From positions 3,720,001 through 3,784,000 of the forward strand of contig NZ_CP043568.1 of the NCBI RefSeq assembly GCF_014076415.1: 64,000 bases of DNA, given 5' to 3'. Positions 25,495-33,521 of the stretch are shown here, piece after piece. The translations under genes and the position numbers were made by a program. Positions within the stretch are counted from its first letter, which is position 1, and every line of letters begins with the position of its first letter. The notes below the pieces were generated by a model that had not been told where the DNA came from, did not search any database, and was given only the letters and a program-made list of their open reading frames with translations. The stretch comes from Comamonas testosteroni. Its GTDB lineage: Bacteria > Pseudomonadota > Gammaproteobacteria > Burkholderiales > Burkholderiaceae_C.

Positions 25495-25817
25495 CCTTTT
25501 GCACCCTGTCCATGCCTGTGCACTCGCACAATCGTTGCATCCACCATCACGTATTCCATGTCCGGTTGATCGCTGACCGCGTCAAACAGCTTTTGAAAGA
25601 CATCAGCTTTGACCCAGTCGCGAAACCGTTTGAAGACGGTGTTCCACTTGCCAAATTCAGGCGGCAGATCTCGCCAAGGGCTACCTGTACGCGCAACCCA
25701 AAGCACTGCTTCCAAGAACAGTCGATTGTTGGAGCCACTGCGTCCTCGATCCCCAATCTTCCCTAAACACAATGGGCTCATACGAGCCCATTGTTCATCT
25801 GTCAAAACGTATCGCAT
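25473..25817 (-). CDS. IS5-family transposase, ORF A
   Basis: Starts MRYVLTDEQWARMSPLCLGK and contains GSPWRDLPPEFGKWNTVFKR and the first catalytic aspartate in VMVDATIVRVHRH. It ends shortly after a slippery run (AAAAGGGGG, plus-strand 25492-25500), where -1 frameshifting would join it to ORF B. Both reading frames are intact, so the element may still be active. Confidence 0.88.
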   Translation of the reverse strand: MRYVLTDEQWARMSPLCLGKIGDRGRSGSNNRLFLEAVLWVARTGSPWRDLPPEFGKWNTVFKRFRDWVKADVFQKLFDAVSDQPDMEYVMVDATIVRVHRHGQGAKGGLRARP

Positions 25818-25875
25818 CACAGCGCGATTGTGACGCCACCCCGGAAGGTAAAAATCAAATCTCAACAGACCCTAG

Positions 25876-26138
25876 CTGCCTAGTGCATCAAGAAGTTCAA
25901 GACCATGCGATTTTGCAGCGATGCGATCCCACATCTATCGACTGGTTCTGGAAGTCGCTTCAGGCGGTCTGTCTGAGGCTCTGCATCTAAATGACCGCGC
26001 CTAGCTAGAAAGAGGCGCTCCTTGCGGCATCTTGGCAAACACAGAAAAACTGCTATTCGGTGACAGCGCTATCCCACCGTTCGCCCTGCTCTTCATGCAG
26101 CATGCAGACCCCTTGAGTCGCCCAGACACCTTCGAGGC
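25876..26138. other. Gene-free 263 bp between the IS element and the sulfur cluster
   Basis: No recognisable protein. The IS sits between this stretch and the preceding terminator, so any older gene here is not preserved. No terminator is obvious at the end of the leftward sulfur operon. Confidence 0.4.
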
Positions 26139-27371
26139 TCAAACAAACGCTTGAGTATTCCTGATCAACTCATTGATTCCTGACCTCTCAAACGCTTGTG
26201 CTAGATCCGCGATCAAATCCTGCGGGTCTTCCAAACCGATGTGCAGTCTCACGACCGAGCCACGCTGACTCCAGTCAGTGACGCTGCGAGCCTGCGTCAT
26301 TTGTGCTGCAACTACCAGGCTTTCATAGCCTCCCCATGACGCACCCAGCCCAAACAGTTGCAGATTGTCGATGAAACTATCCACGCCTTCAGCGGTGATG
26401 CATGGCTTCAGCTCAAAGGAAATTAGACCATTTGTACCTGCGCAATCCCTTCGCCATAGATCATGTCCCTCATGACCAGGAAGTGCAGGACAAAAGACTG
26501 TCTGCACAAGTGGGTGCTGCTCAAGCCAGCGCGTCACGGCCAGGGCATGCTCCCCATGCATGCGTAGCCGCGCGGATAAGGTGCGCAAGCCTCGCAGCAC
26601 CAGCCACGCATCGTCGGGACTGACCGTCATGCCAAAAGAATCGCAGCGCTCAGCCAGTGGCTCCCAGACAGCTTGTGTAGTGGCGACCGTACCCATCATG
26701 ACATCCGAATGCCCTGACAGATATTTGGTGGCAGCCATAATGGAGATGTCGGCCCCCAGCGTCAGAGGCCGGTACTGCACGCCTGAGCCCCAGGTATTGT
26801 CGACTGCGACCAGCGCCCCCTGCGCGTGGGCCATGGCAGCCAGTGCCGGCAGATCGCACATTTCATAGACGAGCGAACCCGGACATTCGGCATACAGCAT
26901 GCGGGTATTGGGGCGCATTTTGGCGGCAGCATCGCTGCCGTCTGCCGCAAAGAAGCTGTATTCAATACCGTAGGGTTGCAGAAACTGCTGCGTCAGATGC
27001 CGCACCGGCTGATAAGCACTGTCGGTGATGAGCACGTGGTCGCCCGGCTTCAGATAGCTGAGCAAAGCCATGCTTACGGCTGCCAGCCCGGTGGGCAAGA
27101 GCCGCGTGCGATAGGCGCCCTCCAGCTCGCTGACCGCATCTTCCAAAGCAAAGCTGGTCGGCGTGCCGCGCGCGCCGTAACTGAAAATGCGCTCCTGACC
27201 ACGCCGAGCACGCATCTCTCGTTGCTGGGCAGTGCTTTCAAACACTACAGTGCTGGCTCGCACAATGGCTGGATTGACAGCACTGCCACCCACATAAGCG
27301 GGAGACATTCCCATGTGAGTCAGGCGCGTTCCCAAGCCAGGAGTCGACGCTTGCTGATCTTTGCTCGTCAT
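26139..27371 (-). CDS. Cys/Met-metabolism PLP enzyme, cystathionine beta-lyase-like (paralogue 1)
   Basis: A fold-type I PLP enzyme of 410 residues. The pyridoxal lysine is K216 in IMAATKYLSGHSDVMMG, with the aspartate in LVAVDNTWGSG; FSYGARGTPTSFALEDAV is the N-terminal family signature. These enzymes cleave C-S bonds of cystathionine, cysteine or related thioethers. It is the last gene of a leftward cluster (thiol dioxygenase, rhodanese, Bug receptor, this gene) under a divergent LysR gene. This context suggests use of an organosulfur compound rather than methionine synthesis; a second paralogue lies at 61259-62482. Confidence 0.9.
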   Translation of the reverse strand: MTSKDQQASTPGLGTRLTHMGMSPAYVGGSAVNPAIVRASTVVFESTAQQREMRARRGQERIFSYGARGTPTSFALEDAVSELEGAYRTRLLPTGLAAVSMALLSYLKPGDHVLITDSAYQPVRHLTQQFLQPYGIEYSFFAADGSDAAAKMRPNTRMLYAECPGSLVYEMCDLPALAAMAHAQGALVAVDNTWGSGVQYRPLTLGADISIMAATKYLSGHSDVMMGTVATTQAVWEPLAERCDSFGMTVSPDDAWLVLRGLRTLSARLRMHGEHALAVTRWLEQHPLVQTVFCPALPGHEGHDLWRRDCAGTNGLISFELKPCITAEGVDSFIDNLQLFGLGASWGGYESLVVAAQMTQARSVTDWSQRGSVVRLHIGLEDPQDLIADLAQAFERSGINELIRNTQAFV

Positions 27372-27392
27372 GATGATGTCCTGAAATCCGGA

Positions 27393-28379
27393 TCAGTCCA
27401 ACTTTGCACCGGACAGTTTGACCACATGGCTCCAGCGCTTGGTGTCGCTATTGAGCTGGGCAGCAAAGGCCTCGGGGGTGCTCGCCACCACTTCACTGCC
27501 GCCATCGGTGACCAGCTTGCTGACTTCGGGCTTGCGCAGCGTCTTGACAATGGCCTCGTTCAGATAGGCAACACGCTCGGGCGGAGTCCCGGCCGGGGCA
27601 AAAAAGCCGTACCAGTCTTCAAACGTGGAGTTTTTATAACCCAGCTCCTCCAACGTGGGCACCTTGCCGAAAACACCAACCCGACGTGGACTGGTGACGG
27701 CCAGTGCGCGCACCTGACCGCCTTGAATCATGCCGGCAACCGATGAGGTCGAGGTGATCAACACATCCACCTGATGACCCAGCAAATCATTGATGGCCGG
27801 GCCGGCGCCCTTGTAAGGCACATGGGTCATGGTCACGCCGCTTTCCTTGGCCAGCACCACACCGACCAAATGCGACAAGGTACCGTTGCCGGGCGTGGCA
27901 TAAGTGACCTTGCCGGGCTCAGCCTTGGACTGGGCCGCCAGATCGGCAAAACTTTTGAGTTTCGATCCAGCTGCGACCACGATGGCAAGCGGTGCCGCAT
28001 TGACCTGTGTGACAGGAATGAAGTTTTTGAGTGGATCAAAGCCTGGTGCGCTGTACAGAGAGGGGTTGACCGCCATCAGCGAGACCTGCCCCGTCAACAA
28101 GGTGTATCCGTCGGCCCTGGCCTCGGTCACCGCCTTGGCGCCAATGTTGCCGCCCGCCCCGCCCTTGTTTTCTACGACGGCCGGCTGCCCAGTGAACTCT
28201 GACAAGCGTGTAGTAACCCAGCGCGTGGTTGCATCGTTGCCGCCCCCCGGAGGGAAAGGCGAGACAAAGCGAATGGGCTGGCTGGGAAAGCCATTGCGCT
28301 GCGGCAAGGTTTGCGCATGCCCCTGCGCAGCAAGCACAACGCCCATGAAAACGGTAGCCAGAGAACGGATAGCAAGCAT
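27393..28379 (-). CDS. Bug/TctC-family periplasmic solute-binding protein
   Basis: A 328-residue protein with signal peptide MLAIRSLATVFMGVVLAAQG and the Bug motifs PIRFVSPFPPGGGNDATTR, VENKGGAGGNIGAKAV, ADGYTLLTG and VTMTHVPYKGAGPAINDLLG. Bug proteins bind carboxylates and other small solutes and are greatly expanded in Betaproteobacteria; most lack their own TctAB permease, as here. It lies 21 bp upstream of the PLP enzyme and 35 bp downstream of the rhodanese gene, so it probably captures the substrate of this sulfur cluster. Confidence 0.92.
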   Translation of the reverse strand: MLAIRSLATVFMGVVLAAQGHAQTLPQRNGFPSQPIRFVSPFPPGGGNDATTRWVTTRLSEFTGQPAVVENKGGAGGNIGAKAVTEARADGYTLLTGQVSLMAVNPSLYSAPGFDPLKNFIPVTQVNAAPLAIVVAAGSKLKSFADLAAQSKAEPGKVTYATPGNGTLSHLVGVVLAKESGVTMTHVPYKGAGPAINDLLGHQVDVLITSTSSVAGMIQGGQVRALAVTSPRRVGVFGKVPTLEELGYKNSTFEDWYGFFAPAGTPPERVAYLNEAIVKTLRKPEVSKLVTDGGSEVVASTPEAFAAQLNSDTKRWSHVVKLSGAKLD

Positions 28380-28414
28380 GGTTTCTCCCGGAAAGTGCGA
28401 AACGAATTGCGCGG

Positions 28415-30004
28415 TCAGGCGGCGCAGGAGTGGGGGGATTCAGAGCTAGGCAGCTGAAATGCTGCGAGCTCTTGTGCATCGAGTTGCTGCACCAGCCCGG
28501 TTTCCCAAGCCAGGTACTGACGAGCGGCCTCCTTGTTGCCGTCGTGGCGGTCATGCACGAAGAACAGGTAATCAATGCAATCGTGATTCGCTGGGGTATC
28601 GGCACTGGCCACCACCGGCAAGCCAGCTTGCTGCCACGCAGCCATGCCCTCTTGCAGCAGGCTTACCGACTCCGGCAACTCCAGCGATGCCCATTGCGCC
28701 AAAGCCGGCTCATCAGACACCAGCACGATGCTGCGTTTCTCATCACGCAAGTTCTGGGCCAGTCGCGATCGAATCGACCAGACTGCCCCAGGAATATGGG
28801 CAGCCCGGTATTTCATGCTGGCCCGCAGGTCGACCAACAGCACCTCATCGCGTTCAATACGGGCTTGCAGCTCGGCAACCGTCATCCGGTGCAGTTGCGG
28901 CCTGACAGTTTCTGAAGAGCTGGCTAACTCCAGGCCGCTGTGCACGCCATCGATGAGCACGCAGGCGTCCTGTCCCATCTGGCGCAGCCAGCTGGCGATC
29001 ACGGCAGCGCGCACGCCGTCGCTATCAAAAAGCACCAGCCGTGCACCGCGCACGCCGATGAATTGGTCGCCTGCCTGCACCAGTTGACCACCCGGTGTGT
29101 GCTGGGCGCCAGGCAGGCTGCCGGCGGCGAATTCCTCAGGTGTACGCACATCGCATAGAAACAGGCTGCGTTCGTTGTCCGCAGCCCATTGGCTGACCGT
29201 CTGGGCAGTGACCCAAGGCACGTCAAAGCGCTGTGCCAGCTGCTGCGCCTGAGATTGCAATGCGCCGCTGCCCGAGTCGTCGGCATAACGGCTTCTGCCG
29301 CCATGCTCCAGTGATAGGTCGTTCAGAAACCAGCCTTGCGTACCGTTCTCCAGAGCGTATACGGGGTTGGAGATTCCCAGGTTGATCAGCGTCTGCGCAC
29401 CCAGGATGGAGCGCGTGCGCCCGGCACAGTTGATGACAACAGGTGTGCTGTCATCAGGAACCAGCGAGCGGATGCGATAGGCCAGCTCGCCATTGGGGCA
29501 GCATATGGCGCCAGGTATGTTCATCTTGTGGAACTCGGACACCGGCCGACCATCCAGCACCACCAGCGGTTCGCCCGAAGCCTGCTTGGCCGCCAGCTGC
29601 TGGGCCGTGATGCGTGGCGTGCCATAAGCATGCTCCACCAGCTCTCCAAAGGTTTTGGAAGGCAGGTTCACTCCTGCAAACAGCACATAGCCTGCAGCTT
29701 TCCATGCCTTGGTACCGCCTTCCAACACATGGACATCGGTATAGCCCAAAGCCTGCAGGCGCTGCGCCGCCCGCAAAGCCACGTTTTTCGTGTCGGCCTC
29801 GCCGCTGTCATACACCACCACACGCACCGGCTTGCGCGGCACCAGTCGCGGCACATCGATTTCAAGGCGGCTATAGGGCAGCGGGGTGCCGTAGAACAAA
29901 TGCGACTCGCCATACTGGCCATGCTCGCGCACATCCAGCACGGCGATTTCCTGGCCATCATGTAGCCAGGACTTGAGTTGGGAAGCGGTGACAAATTGAG
30001 TCAT
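28415..30004 (-). CDS. Four-domain rhodanese (sulfurtransferase)
   Basis: A 529-residue protein made of four rhodanese-like units at about 1-110, 125-245, 265-365 and 375-475. Only the second keeps the active-site cysteine, C193 in VVINCAGRTRS. The equivalent positions are aspartate near 66 (VVYDSGEAD) and 327 (VLFDSDG) and serine near 430 (VLVSDEP). So one catalytic domain is framed by three non-catalytic ones. Rhodaneses move sulfane sulfur from thiosulfate, persulfides or mercaptans to acceptors. It lies between the thiol dioxygenase and the Bug receptor and likely handles sulfane sulfur released by the cluster. Confidence 0.9.
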   Translation of the reverse strand: MTQFVTASQLKSWLHDGQEIAVLDVREHGQYGESHLFYGTPLPYSRLEIDVPRLVPRKPVRVVVYDSGEADTKNVALRAAQRLQALGYTDVHVLEGGTKAWKAAGYVLFAGVNLPSKTFGELVEHAYGTPRITAQQLAAKQASGEPLVVLDGRPVSEFHKMNIPGAICCPNGELAYRIRSLVPDDSTPVVINCAGRTRSILGAQTLINLGISNPVYALENGTQGWFLNDLSLEHGGRSRYADDSGSGALQSQAQQLAQRFDVPWVTAQTVSQWAADNERSLFLCDVRTPEEFAAGSLPGAQHTPGGQLVQAGDQFIGVRGARLVLFDSDGVRAAVIASWLRQMGQDACVLIDGVHSGLELASSSETVRPQLHRMTVAELQARIERDEVLLVDLRASMKYRAAHIPGAVWSIRSRLAQNLRDEKRSIVLVSDEPALAQWASLELPESVSLLQEGMAAWQQAGLPVVASADTPANHDCIDYLFFVHDRHDGNKEAARQYLAWETGLVQQLDAQELAAFQLPSSESPHSCAA

Positions 30005-30102
30005 AACACGTGATTTGGCAAATTTCAGGCAAAGCTGCGCCCGCGCACATCAAAGTGCACTACAAAGCAAAAAGGAATCAGGCTTGGCTGATCAGCAGCG
30101 CA

Positions 30103-30693
30103 TCAGCGCCTTGTCTGCACGCCAATCGACATGGTTTGGCATGTCCCGGCCTGCAGGTCGTAGCCGGTTCGGCCATTCAGTGTCTCCAGTGCGCGGCCAT
30201 ACATGTGCAGATGACGGATCACCTGCTCACCTTGGATTTCCACAGAGTGGATGTCTTCCGCCATCAACGCAATCCCCGTTCCGGGCTGGACGATGACCAG
30301 GTCGACCTCCCTGAGCGTGCCCTTGCCTGGCACCGAGCCATCGTCGGTTCGCTCGTAAACCCGGTTGTGCTCCGTGCCTTGCACAGCCGCAATGCAGGCC
30401 CAGGTCGTGTGGTTGTGCGGCACGATGCGCTTGCCTGGGCGCATGACGTTCAGATACAGCGCATAGCTCTGATCCGCATCCTCGGCAATCATGTAACGCG
30501 CCTGATGCTCATCGCCCTCAGGTGGCGGAAAGTCCTCGGCTCCCCAAAGCTGGCTTTGCTCGGCCAGACCTATTAGCTGAGCCAGAACTTTTTCCAGGCT
30601 CTGGCGCGTTTCAGGGCCACTACCAATTGCGCACTTCATTGCCGAAATTGCTGTCTGTACAGCGCTATTACGTTGTTCTGTCATCGTGGTCAA
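30103..30693 (-). CDS. Cysteine dioxygenase-type thiol dioxygenase (cupin)
   Basis: A 196-residue cupin. The 3-His iron site is H93 and H95 in [14 protein letters not shown] and H149 in [21 protein letters not shown] is also typical. The family oxidises thiols (cysteine, 3-mercaptopropionate) to sulfinic acids using Fe(II) and O2. Start choice: AAGGAG lies six bases before a TTG at 30693 but fifteen before the ATG at 30684, so TTG is more likely (MTTMTEQ). First gene of the leftward sulfur cluster. Which thiol is used is not decidable here. Confidence 0.85.
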   Translation of the reverse strand: MTTMTEQRNSAVQTAISAMKCAIGSGPETRQSLEKVLAQLIGLAEQSQLWGAEDFPPPEGDEHQARYMIAEDADQSYALYLNVMRPGKRIVPHNHTTWACIAAVQGTEHNRVYERTDDGSVPGKGTLREVDLVIVQPGTGIALMAEDIHSVEIQGEQVIRHLHMYGRALETLNGRTGYDLQAGTCQTMSIGVQTRR

Positions 30694-30703
30694 AGCAAGC
30701 TCC

Positions 30704-30722
30704 TTGGTTGAATGACAACCAA
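30704..30722. promoter_or_regulatory. Palindrome in the divergent LysR/thiol-dioxygenase promoter region
   Basis: TTGGTTG-AATGA-CAACCAA is a perfect 7-bp inverted repeat with 5-base spacer. It lies 11 bp upstream of the dioxygenase start and touches its ribosome site. It is a candidate regulator site or RNA hairpin masking that site. The region also holds an AT-rich ATACTTAAG..CTTATAT block next to the LysR start. Confidence 0.5.
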
Positions 30723-30788
30723 TGTAGCGAGCGACTTTAATGCGAACAATCCCAATAGTTCAACCATATACTTAAGAAAAACTTATAT

Positions 30789-31649
30789 ATGGACACACTG
30801 GATCTAGACCAACTACGCACGCTGGCGACCATTGCCCGCCAGCAGAGCTTTGCCGCTGCAGCCGTGCAACTGGGCTGCACTCAATCGGCCATCACCCAGC
30901 AGATGCAACGGCTGGAAGACAAAGTGGGCCACACGCTGTTTGAAAAACAAGGCCGGCAAAAGCGCTTGACCGAGCATGGCCAGCGCCTGCTCGGTTATGC
31001 CCAGCGAATGTTGGCGATTCACGATGAAGCGCTCAGCAGCCTTCGAAATCAGCATCTGGAAGGATTGGTGCGCATAGGCGCACCGCATGATGTTGCCGAC
31101 ACTCTGCTGCCACCGGTGCTGAAAGAGATCGCACTGAAATTTCCCGGCATGCTGATCGACATCCATATGGAACGCAGCCCGTTTCTGATGGAGTCGCTCA
31201 AGCAGGGTGAGCTGGACATGGTCATCTCCAACCGCGATGACACCACATTCGAAAGCTTTGCACTGCGCTCCAGCCCCACGGTCTGGCTGTGTGGTGCGAA
31301 CTATGTGCATGACCCAAGCAAGCCTCTGCCCCTGGTGCTCGCGAGCGGGCCCAGCATTTTTCGCCGCCTGGCCTGCGATGCGCTAGACGCAGCGGACATT
31401 AGCTGGACACCGCGCCATACTTGTACCAGCCTGGTGGGCATACGTGCAGCCCTGCGCGCCGACCTGGGGATCACTGCGCGCGGCGTTGAGCAGTTGGACC
31501 CCGGTCTGCGTGTACTGAGCAATGGCGACGGTTTGCCTCCCCTTCCCGATCTGGTCTACAAACTCTATATACGCAGTCATGTTGTCAACCCGATCACACG
31601 CCAGGTGTTCGAAAACCTCAGGGCTCGTATGTGGTTGCCTGGTACGTGA
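30789..31649 (+). CDS. LysR-type regulator of the sulfur cluster
   Basis: A 286-residue LysR protein. Helix-turn-helix: LDQLRTLATIARQQSFAAAA, GCTQSAITQQMQRLEDKVG. The effector domain runs from about residue 90 (GLVRIGAPHDVADTLLPPVL) to VFENLRARMW. It is divergent from, and 95 bp away from, the thiol dioxygenase gene, the usual layout for a LysR activator of its neighbours. Confidence 0.92.
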   Translation: MDTLDLDQLRTLATIARQQSFAAAAVQLGCTQSAITQQMQRLEDKVGHTLFEKQGRQKRLTEHGQRLLGYAQRMLAIHDEALSSLRNQHLEGLVRIGAPHDVADTLLPPVLKEIALKFPGMLIDIHMERSPFLMESLKQGELDMVISNRDDTTFESFALRSSPTVWLCGANYVHDPSKPLPLVLASGPSIFRRLACDALDAADISWTPRHTCTSLVGIRAALRADLGITARGVEQLDPGLRVLSNGDGLPPLPDLVYKLYIRSHVVNPITRQVFENLRARMWLPGT

Positions 31650-31973
31650 GCCCCATCTCTGGTGCATTGAGGCGTCACTTGGGCAGTTTGAATGATGCGC
31701 AAGCCAGCGTGCGCAACATGACTGGTAGATCCGAACAAGCGACCACAAGTGACCAGCTTCCTGATCGCCTGCAACGATGGATTGGCCGCTCACTAGAGCT
31801 TCAGCCGCTAAAAATCAATGCAGAGACGAGCACCCAAGCGAGACCTCCCTACCCCTAGCTGTAAGGGCCTGCGAGCGCATCATCACTAAGCTAGAGCCAA
31901 AGATAAAAGGCTGCTGACGGTATTCAGTGGAAGCAGCCTTTCTGGATGACGATGAGCAGCAGAAATGGGTCGA
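31650..31973. other. 324-bp convergent intergenic region with a terminator
   Basis: At 31906-31941 AAAGGCTGCT and AGCAGCCTTT form a hairpin with a 16-base loop, a terminator usable by the LysR gene or the convergent sbcB. The rest has no recognisable gene. Confidence 0.6.
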
Positions 31974-33413
31974 TCAGGCCTCGGGCACCATGGCGTCGGC
32001 ATAGTCATAGAGCTCGCCCAGAATCTCCTCGGCGCGCTCGTCGGCGGTTTCGGACAGGCTGTCGATCATGGCAAACATCTGCTCGGCCGTACGTGCCCCG
32101 CCCTGGCCTTCGATCAGGCAGGCTGCGCGGTGCTCCTCCCAGCGCTGCTGCTCCCGGGCATCGAGCGTCTGCGGGAAGTTGCGCGCACGATAGCGCCAGA
32201 CCAGCTCAGTCAGGCGTGCGTCATCAAAGCCGGTCTTGTCCAGCGCCAGCTCCTGGGGCGAGAGGCGCTTGATGCGCTCCAGACGGCGGCGGTCCTCGTT
32301 GCCTACAAAGCCGCCATACAGATCCTGGTCGGCGTCCAGCGGCTCACCCGCCTCGCGCGTGAAGACGGCCTTCCATTGGGCGCTCATGTCGGGCAGGTCG
32401 CGGGCCATCGCCGCATGCTGCATCGCCAGTTCCATGTCCACGCCCCATTTTTCGGCCATGGCCGGGCTCAGGGTCTTGAGGCTTCCCACCACCATGGGCG
32501 ACTTGTTGACGTGGATGCTCTTGATGGGCAGACGAGTCACGCCCTCGGGCAGTTCGGCCTGACGCGTGAACAGCCGCAGGCGCAGGTCCTCGATGCTGAT
32601 GCCCGAAAGCTCGGTCGGGTCGGCCGCCAGATCCCAGCAGATGACTTCGTTCTTGTTGGTCGGGTGGGTGGCCAGCGGCCACATCACGGCCAGGCAGCCG
32701 CGCGCAGGGCTGATCATGCCGGTCACATGCAGGAAGGGGCGCGCGTGCTCCTGCGTGGCGGGCAGGCCCATCTCACGCAGAGCGCCGTCCTTTTTATGCA
32801 GACCAAAGGCAAAGTCAAACAGGCGCGGCTGCTTTTCGCGGATCAGCCGCGCCAGGGCAATCGTGGCGCGCACATCACTCAGCGCATCGTGGGCCTGCTC
32901 GTGCAGCAGGCCATTGGCGCGGGCCAGGTCCTCGAGTTTGAAGCTGGGCGTGCCGTCTTCCTTGTTCGGCCACTGAATGCCGTCGGGGCGCAACGCATAG
33001 ACCATGCGCACCACATCCAGCAAATCCCAGCGGCCGCAGCCGTTCTGCCACTCGCGCGCATAAGGGTCGGTGAGATTGCGCCAGAACATGAAACGCGTGA
33101 TCTCGTCGTCGAATCGAATGGTGTTGTAGCCCACGCCCACGGTACCGGCCTGGGCCAGCTCGGCCTCGATCAGCGCTGCAAACTCGTGCTCGGCAACGCC
33201 TTCCTGCAGTGCACGCTGGGGCGTGATGCCCGTGATCAGGCAGGATTGCGGATCGGGCAGATAGTCATTGGCCGGCTGGCAGTACCACATCACGGGCTCG
33301 CCGATTTCGTTGAGCTGGTCATCCGTGCGTATGCCCGCAAACTGCGCGGGACGGTCATAGCGCGGCTGGGCGCCAAAGGTTTCGTAGTCGTGCCAGAAGA
33401 AGGTATGAGCCAT
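31974..33413 (-). CDS. sbcB: Exodeoxyribonuclease I
   Basis: A 479-residue 3'-5' exonuclease on single-stranded DNA, of normal SbcB length. DEDD-type residues are visible: FFWHDYETFGAQ (D9, E11), YNTIRFDDEITRFMFWRNL, and the histidine-aspartate motif EQAHDALSDVRATIALAR. The C-terminal SH3-like and helical regions carry typical ExoI text such as RYRARNFPQTLDAREQQRWE. It is used in recombination and mismatch repair. Same direction as rtcR but about 100 bp downstream of it, with the intergenic repeat between. Confidence 0.95.
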   Translation of the reverse strand: MAHTFFWHDYETFGAQPRYDRPAQFAGIRTDDQLNEIGEPVMWYCQPANDYLPDPQSCLITGITPQRALQEGVAEHEFAALIEAELAQAGTVGVGYNTIRFDDEITRFMFWRNLTDPYAREWQNGCGRWDLLDVVRMVYALRPDGIQWPNKEDGTPSFKLEDLARANGLLHEQAHDALSDVRATIALARLIREKQPRLFDFAFGLHKKDGALREMGLPATQEHARPFLHVTGMISPARGCLAVMWPLATHPTNKNEVICWDLAADPTELSGISIEDLRLRLFTRQAELPEGVTRLPIKSIHVNKSPMVVGSLKTLSPAMAEKWGVDMELAMQHAAMARDLPDMSAQWKAVFTREAGEPLDADQDLYGGFVGNEDRRRLERIKRLSPQELALDKTGFDDARLTELVWRYRARNFPQTLDAREQQRWEEHRAACLIEGQGGARTAEQMFAMIDSLSETADERAEEILGELYDYADAMVPEA

Positions 33414-33490
33414 GGGCCTGAAGTATGCCTGCGAACCGGCACAGCTTGCGGCTCAGCCTCATCAGCTTAAAGCCTTTTTGGCCCTTATCC

Positions 33491-33521
33491 CTTATTAATA
33501 AAGCGCAAGCAGCTATCAAAA
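33491..33521. repeat. Intergenic repeat (copy 4), best preserved
   Basis: TTATTAATAAAGCGCAAGCA followed by GCTATCAAAA. It lies next to the rtcR stop codon and shares its word order with the copy at 5381. Confidence 0.6.

Larger units (their letters stand above)
25056..25871 (-). mobile_element. IS5-family (IS427-group-like) insertion sequence, 816 bp
   Basis: Ends GACGTGTTGAGATTT (left) and, reverse-complemented, GGTCTGTTGAGATTT (right) form imperfect terminal inverted repeats. CTAG stands directly outside on both sides (25052-25055 and 25872-25875), as expected for a target duplication at CTAG. It contains two overlapping transposase frames on the minus strand joined by a slippery A4G5 run. 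Confidence 0.88.

Noticed and set aside
31965-33470. 501-residue plus-strand open frame over sbcB
   Set aside because: Shadow of the clearly conserved exonuclease I gene.
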